A stretch of DNA of 64,000 nt from Tupaia tana (Eukaryota > Chordata > Mammalia > Scandentia > Tupaiidae), in the NCBI GenBank assembly GCA_026018925.1, contig JAKSZU010000004.1, positions 16,832,095 to 16,896,094 of the forward strand, in the 5' to 3' direction. Numbering within the stretch: position 1 is the first letter of the stretch; each line of letters starts with the position of its first letter. Of this stretch, positions 1 to 20,600 are shown piece by piece. The position numbers and the translations under genes are program-made. The notes beneath the pieces were generated by a model, which worked only from the letters and a program-made list of their open reading frames with translations, made no database searches and had not been told where the DNA came from.

Positions 1-203
1 GAAAAATCACCCCAGCCAAGTCCCCCTGGCCTAAAGCTTTTTTGGTATCATTCTCTGGCAACAAATCATGTGCTGCCACCTGGTGACAGTTCACATATCT
101 TTGTTCCACATTGCTATTTACTTCTGTTGTGAGAGCCTTGGCAGTCTGCAAGCTTGGCTCCTACAGAGTTTGATGTAAAGCAGTTGATAAGTAAGAAGAG
201 CAC

Positions 204-410
204 TGGGAGGCAGCTCTGTAGTTGAGAGAGCCAGTCTCACATGGTCAACCAAGTGATTTGAGTCCCAGCTTCAGAGGCTTGGAAAAACATATCAGATGCA
301 CATGTGTACATGCAGGATGGAGAAATGGAAGCAAAGGGATTGCAGTATGACTATGCCCCACTGGGGGAGGGAGTGCTTTCTCCCTCCCACCATGTCAGAT
401 GTGAAAAATA
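204..410 (+). mobile_element. Type C SINE, old
   Basis: Head GGGAGGCAGCTCTGTAGTTG and body GCACATGTGTACATGC, CCACTGGGGGAGGG; heavily diverged. The first 200 bases of the window hold nothing I recognise. Confidence 0.55.
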
Positions 411-499
411 TAAGTCTTTCAAGAGAGTAACCTAAAAAAGACGGATTCCTTGCACTTGTTTCAACAGAAAGATGAGCCTTGTTGGAAATTTTTGTTTTG

Positions 500-760
500 A
501 GGGGCTAGCATATGGCGTAATGGTTACATTGCTGGACTCCCACGTAGTCGACCACGGTTCAAGTCCTAGACCTTGTAGCTTAAAACACACCAGGCACGTG
601 TATGTGCATGCCCAAAATCTCAGAAGGAGACTGGAGGTGAAGGGATTGTGGCTTAGCCATCTCTCCTGGGAGGTAATTTCTCACTCTCTGTCTCTCTGTC
701 TCTCCAGTGAGTGCCTGTGCCTAGCAAAACTCTCTCCAAAAAAATAAATAAATAAATAAA
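500..760 (+). mobile_element. Type A/C SINE
   Basis: Full length, head CATATGGCGTAATGGTTACA, tail (AAAT)n. Shows the transition from type C wording to the type A head. Confidence 0.8.
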
Positions 761-765
761 GGGGG

Positions 766-1048
766 AACCAGCAGTTAGCGTAATGGCTATGTCGCTGGAC
801 TCCCACGTAGTCGACTGCTGTTCATGTCCCGGATCCGGTGGCTTAAAACTCACGCCGGGCGCATGTGTGTGCATGCCCAAGATCCCAACAGGAGAACGGA
901 GAAGGGATTGTGGCATGACCATCCCCCCTAGGGGGTGATTTCTCGCTTTCTATCTCTATGTCTCTCTCTGTCTGTCTGGCAAGCGCACGCGCCCTATAGC
1001 GAAAACCTCTCAAAAAAAAACAAACAAATAAATAAATAAATAAAATAA
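766..1048 (+). mobile_element. Type A SINE, full length (reference description)
   Basis: Type A layout: a tRNA-like head with an A-box (TTAGCGTAATGG) and B-box-like GTTCATGTCCC, then ACTCACGCCGGGCGC, AAGATCCC, GAGAATGG, ATTG, CATCCCCC and a CCTAGGGG pair, TCTC/TCTG repeats, GCGCACGCGCCCTATAG, and an A-rich tail. Pol III-type SINE; here most CpGs are kept. Confidence 0.9.
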
Positions 1049-1103
1049 AGGAAGGAAATTTTTGGTTTTTTAAAATATGTCTGTTTAACCTGGATCTGAT
1101 TTC

Positions 1104-1372
1104 TTTTTAAAGCTTTTTGGTTTGGGGGGACTTTTATGCCATAGGGCATATGTGCTTGCTAGAGAAAGAAAGGGAAAGTGAAAAATCTCCCTGACACCAG
1201 GAGAGATAACCACACCACAATCCCTTCTCCTCCACTCTTTTCTTGGGATCTTGGGCAAACATGTACACATTGTCCAACCTGATTTTCAAGCTACTGGGTC
1301 TAGGACTTGAACTACACCACCAGCCATGTGGGATTCAGCACCTTAACCCCCATGCCACCCACTTGCCCTGAA
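1104..1372 (-). mobile_element. Type C SINE
   Basis: Reverse copy ending CCATGCCACCCACTTGCCC. The following 1381-1443 is poly-T plus GCCACCTGCTGATCCC, a truncated type B head. Confidence 0.7.
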
Positions 1373-1379
1373 GATCTTA

Positions 1380-1410
<31 letters not shown>

Positions 1411-1615
1411 TTTTTTTTGAGATCAGCCACCTGCTGATCCCTGAGGATCTGATTTCTATCACTCCACTCTCAGCAATCTCCCAATGCTGAACAGAAAGAA
1501 TTGAGGACTACCCTACAAATGTTCAGTCTTGTCTCCCCATCACCTGTCTACTAGTCAGGTCAGGGATTTGAATGTACCCCACATCTAAGTAGTATCTGCT
1601 CTATTTGCCTCAGCT

Positions 1616-1777
1616 TTTATTTTTTTTTACTTTATTCATTCATTTATTTTAATTTGACCAGAGAGAGACAGACAGAGAGAGGAGGCAAAAAAGCAAGACA
1701 CCAGGTCTGGGACTCGAACCATGGTTGGTCATATGCGAGTATCCAGCACCTTAACCACCATGCCACCTGCTGGTCCC
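1616..1777 (-). mobile_element. Type B SINE (reference description)
   Basis: Type B layout, reversed here: T-rich tail (TTTATTTTAATTTGACCAG), AGAGAGACAG tract, then GGGACTCGAACCATGG (B-box complement) and CACCATGCCACCTGCTGGTCCC-type head. About 150 bases, lacking the type A body. Confidence 0.85.
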
Positions 1778-1881
1778 TTGCCTCAGCTTTTTGTTACGCT
1801 TTTATTTCAGATAAACTGTCTCTTCTTTTCAGCTAACCTGCACCAAGAGCTGGGAACTTTACGTGAGTCCACTATAGAATC

Positions 1882-2129
1882 TTTTGTTTTTTAAGAGAGA
1901 GATTTTTGCTATAGGGCATGTACACTGCCAGAGAGACAGACAGAAAGAAAGAAATTGCCCCCAGAGGAATGGTCACACCTCAATCCCTTCACCTCCATTC
2001 TCCTCTTGGGATTTAGGGCACATATGCATATGCACCTGGAGTGAGTTTCAAGCCAATGGGTCTGAGACTCAAACTGCAATTGGCCATTTGGGAGTTCAAG
2101 TGCCTTAACCATTACACCATCTGCTGGCC
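1882..2129 (-). mobile_element. Type C SINE
   Basis: Full reverse copy with GATTTTTGCTATAGGGCATG and a head ending ACACCATCTGCTGGCC. Confidence 0.75.
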
Positions 2130-2175
2130 ATATGTATAGTATCCTCTGTATGGAGGATGGATAACACTATCTTTT

Positions 2176-2465
2176 TCTTTCTTTTTTTTTTTTTTTTAGA
2201 GAGAGAGATTTTTGCTATAGGACATGTGTGCTTGCTAGAGAGACAGAAAGCAAGAAATCATCCCCCAGGGGGTGGGGAGGATGGTCACACCGCAAACCCT
2301 TCTCTCCATTCTCCTCTCAGGATCCTGGACACACACACACACACACACACTCACACACACACACACATATACCCAGCATGTTTCAAGCCTCCGGGGCCAG
2401 GACTCGAACTGTGGTTGGCCATATGGGAGTCCAGTGATGTAACCATTATGCCATCTGCTGGTCCC
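2176..2465 (-). mobile_element. Type C SINE with (CA)n expansion
   Basis: Full reverse copy. Its GTGTGC region (2331-2369) has expanded into a CA microsatellite. Confidence 0.8.
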
Positions 2466-2791
2466 GAGGATGACACTATCTTTGACCACATTTAGTAGTG
2501 GAAGAGGCCTCAGGGAGAAGCTGCTGCTTCTATAGAAGTCATAGACCATATTTTCTAGAACACAAAGCCCAGTTATGGAGGAAGTAGAGTTGCCCTTAGT
2601 CAATTAGAAAAATACATTTTCTAGAGAGTAACCAAATGGTGAACAGATTAGAATCATTAGCCACAAAGCATTTTTTAAAAATAAATATAATAGAGGGGAC
2701 CAGCAGATGGCCTAATGGTTATATTGCTGACTCCCACATAGTTGACCATGGTCCAAGTTCCAGACTCGGTAGCTTAAAACTCATGCTGGGT

Positions 2792-3073
2792 GGGGACCAG
2801 CAGTTAGCGTAATGGCTATATCGCTGGACTCCCACGTAGTCGACCGCGGTTCGAGTCCCCGACCCGGCGGCTTAAACTCACGCCGGGCGCGTGTGCGTGC
2901 GTGCCCAAGATCCTGAGAGGAGAATGGAGGAGAAGGGATTGCGGCGTGGCCATCCCCCCTGGGGGGTGATTTCCTGCTTTCTATCTCTCTGTCTCTCTCT
3001 GTCTGTCTGGCGAGCGCACGCGCCCTATAGCAAAAACCTCTCCAAAAAAAAGAAGAAGAAAAAAAAAAAAAAA
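2792..3073 (+). mobile_element. Type A SINE, young, inserted in type C
   Basis: Near-consensus, with GTAGTCGACCGCGGTTCGAG and GCCGGGCGCGTGTGCGTGCG intact. The target duplication aaactcatgctgggtg flanks it. Confidence 0.9.
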
Positions 3074-3089
3074 CTCATGCTGGGTGTAG

Positions 3090-3166
3090 CTAGCATGGCA
3101 GGTAGTGTGGTAGGTAAAGATACACATGGCCGACCATGGTTCAGTCCCAGGCCTGGTGGCTTTCTT

Positions 3167-3210
<44 letters not shown>

Positions 3211-3284
3211 CCTCTCTGGTCAAATTAAAATAATAAATAAAGTTAAATAAATTAATTCTTAAAAAAAAAAAAAAAAAAAAAAAC
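3090..3284 (+). mobile_element. Type B SINE inserted in the same host
   Basis: Long (CT)n stretch at about 3166-3210, then TGGTCAAATTAAAATAATAA and poly-A. It is followed by a duplicate of the host motif (catgctgggcgtg). Confidence 0.8.
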
Positions 3285-3440
3285 ATGCTGGGCGTGTGTG
3301 CGTGTGTGCCCAAAATCCTGAGAGGTGACTGGGGGGAAAAGGGATTGTGGTGTATCCATCCACCTTGGTGGGTGATTTCTTGCTTTCTGTCTTTCTGGCA
3401 AGCACATGTGCCCAAAATTTCTCAAAAAATTAATTAAGAA

Positions 3441-3857
3441 AGAAATCAATAATAAATACATATAGTAGAAAATATCAGAGGAAGATGCTACAGAAATGCA
3501 GGCTAGGCTGCTGAGATGATGAGGTATGGACAATCTGGAGTCTCAAGAGGCAGAAGCTGAGGATTAGGAAAGGAAGTCTCCAACTGTCCAGTTCCAGGTC
3601 TATCAGAATATCTTAACCCTCTATATCTCCACAGCACTACTTCCCCGGATCAATATCCTACCTCATTTTAGTCACCAGAATGGCAGCTTTCATCTCTACC
3701 CAAGTTCAGAAGGTACAGCTAAAAATGTCTATGAACTTCGATTTCAGAGATACATGTGGCAGGGAGCCGTCAAATAATAGGAAGAAGAAAGTGTAAAGCT
3801 GATTCTATCCCAAGTGGATATTGATTCACAAAACAAAACAAAAAAAGACACATCATG
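3441..3857. other. Unassigned intergenic stretch
   Basis: No gene, repeat or open frame that I can support. Confidence 0.5.
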
Positions 3858-4015
3858 GGGCTGGCAGATTAGGGTCACTGGACTCCCACGTGGCCAACCG
3901 TGATTCGAGTCCTAGACCTGGTGGCTTACTTTCTCCCTCTCTCTCTCTTGCTCTGTTCCTCTTTAGTCAAATTAAAATAAATAAATAAATAAAGGTAAAA
4001 TAATAAAAATAATTA
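3858..4015 (+). mobile_element. Type B SINE
   Basis: Head GGGGCTGGCAGATTAGGGTC, tail with repeated AAAT. It lies just past the CCDC163 3' end. Confidence 0.75.
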
Positions 4016-4052
4016 TTGGGGGGAAAAAACACATTGGGGAGGGTTATACCAT

Positions 4053-4058
4053 TTTATT
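4053..4058 (-). terminator. CCDC163: Candidate CCDC163 polyadenylation signal
   Basis: AATAAA on the minus strand, 118 bases past the predicted stop codon. It would place the 3' end near 4030-4040. Confidence 0.6.
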
Positions 4059-4175
4059 GCAGTTGGGAGACAGAAACGGGCAGGCAGTGAGAAGCCTCAG
4101 TAGAAAGAGCAGATACAAGTTAGATCAAGAGGGAAAAGGAGAAAGAAGGCTTCATCCCACTACTCTTACAAGTCC

Positions 4176-15394
<11,219 letters not shown>

Positions 15395-15830
15395 TACCTT
15401 CCTTCCCTGAGGGAGCCCTTATTTATAAGCGGTACTTGCTGGGATTGGGACCTCTTTGGCATGTGTAGAACAAAGAGGTTCCATTTTGGCTATAAGATGA
15501 CTATTTTTGATAATCAAGATTTTCAGTGCAAGATGAAAAGGTTCCTTTGGTCAAGACATCAAAGACAAGGCAGCTCTAGAATTCCCATCTGCCTTGGAGT
15601 ATGAGGTCTGTTTTTTTGTTTGTTTGTTTTGAGACTGATTGCCCAGGCTGGCCTCAAACTCAATCTTCCTGCCTTGGCTTGCTCAGGCGTTGTGCCACTT
15701 GCCTGCTGTTAACACTTCTATGCAGTGCTCCAAGGTAAGAGCCTGAGGGCAACTGTGCCCTGAATAGTACCTCACAAGGTGGCTGTAGAGACTAAATAAA
15801 ATATGTAAGTAAATAAATAAAATATGCACT
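15395..15830 (+). other. MMACHC: Probable MMACHC 3' untranslated region
   Basis: Non-coding sequence after the stop codon, with AATAAA hexamers at 15795-15800 and in the 15811-15821 run. The 7SL-derived SINE remnant lies inside it. A longer isoform reaching the PRDX1 3' end is possible but cannot be judged from sequence. Confidence 0.5.
15609..15712 (-). mobile_element. 7SL-derived SINE monomer remnant (FLAM/B1-like)
   Basis: T-rich start, then GAGAC, GCCCAGGCTGGCCTCAAACT, CTTCCTGCCTTGGC and CAGGCGTTGTGCCACTTGCC, which are reverse-strand Alu/7SL signatures in the right order. A short deletion follows GAGAC. It is the only such element I found in the window. Confidence 0.75.
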
Positions 15831-16110
15831 CTAAAATGGTACCAAGCATATAAGCAGTAATGTTGGCTGTTACTTGAGGCTCTGGGAATTTTGCAGTGCT
15901 ACTCACAGGTAGTCTAGGTTCTGAAGGGGTGGGCAGCTTAAAGTGTCTGCAAGGGTACCATGTAACACACAGGGACTGTTGGATCCAAATCTGTCATAGC
16001 CCTAGCTACTTCCTCCCAGCTGACAGTCCCCCTCAGGACAGTAATATGGACGAGGGTCTAAAAAGACTAGCCTCCAATAAAGACCAGTCCCCAGGGAAGG
16101 TGAAAGTGTC

Positions 16111-16353
16111 TTTTTTTTTTTTTTGGAGAGGTTTTTGCTATAGGGCACGTGCACTTGTCAGAAAGACAGAGAGAGACAAAGCAAGAAATCACTCCCCCAG
16201 GGGGGAATGGCTATACAGCAATCCCTTCTCCATTCTCCTCAGGATCTTGGACACAGAAGCCTGGCCTGAATTTAAGCCACCAGGTTCGGGACTTGATCCA
16301 TCGTTGACTACATGGGAGTCCAGTGACATAGCCATTACGCCAACGGCTGGTCC
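16111..16353 (-). mobile_element. Type A SINE
   Basis: Full reverse copy between gtgtc repeats, in the MMACHC-PRDX1 convergent gap. Confidence 0.82.
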
Positions 16354-16437
16354 CGTGTCACTGTACTTCTCTTGGGCTCTACCTAAGGCCACCAGTCCTG
16401 TGTGTCGTCCTCTCCTTTCAGTTCTGAAAGGACAGAA

Positions 16438-16636
16438 CTTTTTTTTTTTTTTTTGCCATGGGATCCATACATTTGCTAAAGACAGTGAGAGGGAAAGCAA
16501 GAAACCACCCGAGAGAGATGGCTGTGCTCCTACAGGGTTCCAGGCACACACCTGGTGTGATTTTCAAGCCACTAGGTTCACGACTCAAATTGTGGTCAGC
16601 TATGTGGGAATCCACCGTGCAACTTGCTGGCTCCCC
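16438..16636 (-). mobile_element. Type C SINE, internally deleted
   Basis: Poly-T then GCCATGGGATCCATACATTT; the head ends GTGCAACTTGCTGGCTCCCC. Confidence 0.65.
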
Positions 16637-16972
16637 TGCTCATTTAGTGGAACAGGCTACCACTTACAAGAGGCCAAGCTTCTGGTTCCCACGCAGCACT
16701 TACTAGAGTATATGCCCCAGTAATCTCATTAGGACCTTAACTTGCAACCCAGCATAGTTTAAATTCTAACTTGGCCACTTGCACAGCAGCGTTTATCTTC
16801 TCTTCCCCAGATACAGTAAAACAAAATGTCACACCTTGCTTCAGTTCTATTACCATCCATTTGCATTTCCCCTTAACAACTCCTCAATTCTGAAGCAACT
16901 TTCACTCCTATTTCCCCTAAGGAGACAGAGCAAAAAGTAAATTTCTTTTAAATCAAAGGCTAATGTCCCCTG

Positions 16973-17228
16973 GGTCAGCCAGGTAGTGTGGTGGGTGGTT
17001 AAGGTGGCTGGATCCTGTGTTGTCAGCTGTGCAGTGAATCCAGGACCTAGCGGCTCAAAAGACACACCAGAGAAGTATGCATGCAGGCCTCAAATCCCAA
17101 GAGAATGGAGAGTGGACTCCAACGTGGTCACCCTCCCCTGGGGTTGGGGGCTGTGCTTTCCCACTTTCTCCTGCCCACTCTGTCTCTCTCCAGGGAGCAC
17201 ATATGCCCTCCAGCAAATGGGAGAAAAA
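16973..17228 (+). mobile_element. Type C SINE just past the PRDX1 3' end
   Basis: Head CAGCCAGGTAGTGTGGTGGG. It sits antisense to PRDX1, about 35 bases beyond the inferred polyadenylation site. Confidence 0.7.
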
Positions 17229-17261
17229 AACAAAGGCTTATGTCCTCTAAAATAACGAATC

Positions 17262-17550
17262 ATAAAGGACTCAGGTTCAAGTTTAATAGAAACTACAAAA
17301 ACATCAACGGGCTGGCGTCCCACTACTGGTACATCATACACACCAGATGGCCTGCCCCATAAGACAACTCAGGCCATTCCCACCAATGAAAAGAAAAGGT
17401 GGCCTTCCCAACCCACATAGGACAGGCCTGCCGTGGCCCACACATCTTGGCTGAAACTAAGTTTTACGTTTTAAACATGAAAAAAAAATACAAAAGAGGT
17501 CTTGTTCTCATGGCTGCCCACTGCAGCCCAGCACTACACTGGTCCAGTGC
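17262..17550 (-). other. PRDX1: PRDX1 3' untranslated region with ATTAAA signal
   Basis: SINE-free sequence following the stop codon. The minus-strand hexamer ATTAAA at 17282-17287, followed by CTTGAAC, resembles the human PRDX1 mRNA end as I remember it. The gap to the last MMACHC AATAAA is about 1.4 kb. Confidence 0.75.
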
Positions 17551-17636
17551 TCACTTCTGCTTGGAGAAATACTCTTTGCTCTTCTGGACATCGGGCTTGA
17601 TGGTATCACTGCCAGGCTTCCAGCCAGCTGGGCACA
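17551..17636 (-). CDS. PRDX1: PRDX1 last coding exon
   Basis: 86 bases with resolving Cys173 (VCPAGWKPG), the YF motif and TGA at 17551-17553. The acceptor AG is at 17637-17638. In humans, mutation of the equivalent acceptor causes exon skipping and read-through into MMACHC. Confidence 0.97.
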
Positions 17637-20600
17637 CTGCGAGAGAAAAGTACCAGTAATTAACAACCCAGTCAGTGGTATGTATGACCATCCTCTCATG
17701 GAGGGAAGGGGTGCCTAAAATCTGATCTGAGGACTGGCCTCATGGCCTGCTGGTTAAACAAACCATGTCTTCCACATGTCTGACCTCGCAGTTCGAATCC
17801 CAGCCCTGGTGGCTTGAAAATCATGCTGGGGGCATGCTGCCCAAATTAAAAGAATAAGTAAAATTAGTAATTCCTTTTTTTCCCCCTAAAGAATTATTTT
17901 ATTTAACTTTATTTTTAATTTGACCAGAAAGGGAAAGAGCAAGCAAGAGAGGGGAAGTGAGAAAGCAAGCCACCAAGTCCGGGACTCAAATGGTGGTTGG
18001 CCATGTGGAAGTCCAGTGTCCTTAACCATCATGCCACCTGCTGGCCCCAAAATTAACCCTTTAAAAATAAATTTTAAAAAATTCTTGAGACCAGCAGTTA
18101 GAGTAATGGCTATGTCGCTGGACTCCCACATAGCCGACTGAGTTCGAGTCCCGGACCCGGTGGCTTAAACTCACGCTGGGCGTGTGTGTGCGTGCCCAAG
18201 ATCCTGAGAGGAGAAAGGAGAAGGGACTACGGCGTGGCCATCCCCCGTGGGGGGTTATTTCTAGCTTTATGTCTCTCTCTCTCTCTCTGACAAGCGCACG
18301 CACCCTATAAAGAACCTCTCAAAAAAAAAAAAAATCTTAAAAAAACAAAAAACAAACAAACAAAAACCTAAAAAGAAAAGAAATCATGCTGGGTGTGTGT
18401 AAATGCATATCCAAAATTTTGACAAGATGGGAAAATGGAAACGGGATGGTGACATGACCATACCCTTTTAAGGGGTGCTTTCTCCCTCTCTCAACACCAA
18501 GCACACATCCCATCTAACAAATTAAAAAACAGTACTTTCTGGACTCCCCCATGGCCGACCATGGTTGAGTCCCAGACCTGGTGAATTGCTTTCTCACTCC
18601 CCACATTTCTCTCTGGCAAGCATACGTGCCCTATAACAAACTGAAAATAGTAATAATGATAACAAATAAAACAAAAATTAAGGGGGAAAAAAATCAGATC
18701 TGGGGCTAGTCGGTGTCATGGCAGTTAAAGCAGCTGGATCCCACACGGCCAAGGCATGGTTCAAGTCCCAGGCACAGTGGCTTGAGAAATATGCGAGGCA
18801 CATGTGCATACATGCCCAAAACCCTGAAAGAAGAAACAGAGAGGGGAATGACGTGTGGCCATCACCCCCCCCCCCCCGCCCCAGCAGTTTCTGTCTCCCA
18901 CAAGTGCCCATGCCTTCTAGCAAATTAAAACAAACAAAAAAGATCTGAACCCTAAAAAGTCTGAATACTCAGAAACCAAGAAACCTACCCTGTAATCTAA
19001 ACTCATTCAGCTTTTTAGTGTAAGGTTAATACTTTACAAACATTATGTAATTTCATCTTTACCAAGGCCCTAATATACTACTAGACCTAGTTTATTCATA
19101 GTATCTGAAATTTAAAGAAATTAACTTCTACTATATGTTTTGTTCCAAAATTAAGGTAATGACAAAAGTTGATGGCAAGGGAACAGCAGTTGGCATAATG
19201 GCTTATATTGCTGGACTCCCATGTAGTTGACCGCAGTTCAAGTCCTGAATGCTGTGGCTTAAACTCACGCTGAATGTGCGTGCGTGCCCAAGATCCCGAG
19301 AAGAGAATGGAGCAGCAGGGATTGCGGTGTGGCCATTTCCTCTGGGGGTTGATTTCTTGCTTTCTGTCTCTGTCTCTCCCTGTCTTTCTGGCGAGCACAT
19401 GCACCCTATAGCATAAACTTCCCCCCATCCCCCCCCCAAAAAGTAAGTGGCAAAATATTAAGACTAGTTAATGGTAGGTAAATGGGCATTCATGTTTTCT
19501 ATAATTTTTATATACTTTTTGCTATAATTATTATTTAATTGTATTTTAAAATTTGCTATAAAATGAATTCTTAAAAAAAAAAAAAAAGAGAGAGAGAGAA
19601 TTGTTCCAGTACAGAAAACCCTTGAAGTGTTTTCCTGCATTTTAACTGCCTAAAAAGAAGGCAGGCTAGGGACCAGCAGGTAGTGTGGTGGTTGGGGTGC
19701 TGGACTGGACACTTCCACATAGCCGACCACAGTTTGACTCCCAGACTGGTGGCTTGCTTTCTCACTCTCTCTCTCTCTCTCTCTGGTCAAATTAAAATAC
19801 ATGAATAAATAAACAAAATAAAATAAATAATTCTTTAAAAAAAAAAAGGCAGGCTTTGAATTTCGATCCTAGTTCTACCATTTACTATAAATAAATGTGG
19901 TTTTTTTTTTTTTTTTTCCTTGAGAGAGATTTTTGCTATAGGGCGCGTATGCTTGCCAGACAGAGACGGAGAGACAGAAAACGAGAAACCACCCCCCAGG
20001 GGGGATGGCCACGTCGCAATCCCTTCTCCTCCATTCTCCTCTCGGGATCTTGGACGCGCACACACACGCGCCCGGCATGAGTTTAAGCCACCGGGTCTGG
20101 GACTTGAACCATGGTTGACTATGTGGGAGTCCAGCAACATAGCCATTATGCTAACTGCTGGTCCCTATAAATAAATGTTGTGATTAGGTAGTGGTTTATT
20201 GTCCTTGAAAGTAGAATATAGAATTATGTGGCAAACAAGTAAAATATCTAGCATACACAGTGTCTGACATTCAAACACTCCTAAATGGTGACTTAAGGGC
20301 CAGCAAATGACATGGAGATTAAGGCAGCTGGATCACACGCAGACGACTGTGCAATTGGGAGTCTTGGACCTCACTGGGTGTGTGTGCGTACATGCCCTAA
20401 ATCTCAAAGTTGAGAAGGGTCTGCAACATGGCCATCTTCCCTGGGGAGAAGAGTTAAATATTCTCTCTCTCCTGCAAGAGCACTCACCCTACTGCAAAAT
20501 AAAAATAAAATGGTGGACCAACAGGTGGCATGGACGGTAAAGGTACTGGATCCCACATGGCTGACTCCATGGTTAGAATCCAGGACTTGCAGGCTTGAAA

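Larger units (their letters stand above)
2695..3440 (+). mobile_element. Type C SINE host, split by two later SINEs
   Basis: Host pieces are at 2695-2791, 3074-3089 and 3285-3440. The host sequence actcatgctgggtg is repeated at each break. Confidence 0.8.

Noticed and set aside
503-575. tRNA-like A-box and B-box heads repeated throughout
   Set aside because: They do not close into a cloverleaf with a matched acceptor stem and always continue into a SINE body, so they are SINE promoters, not tRNA genes.
2331-2369. Regular short repeats that might suggest a CRISPR-like array
   Set aside because: Simple CA microsatellite inside a SINE; no spaced direct repeats and the genome is mammalian.
15896-16723. 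275-codon open frame
   Set aside because: It is a translation through two reversed SINEs and flanks; the peptide repeats SINE-encoded words seen in many other frames.
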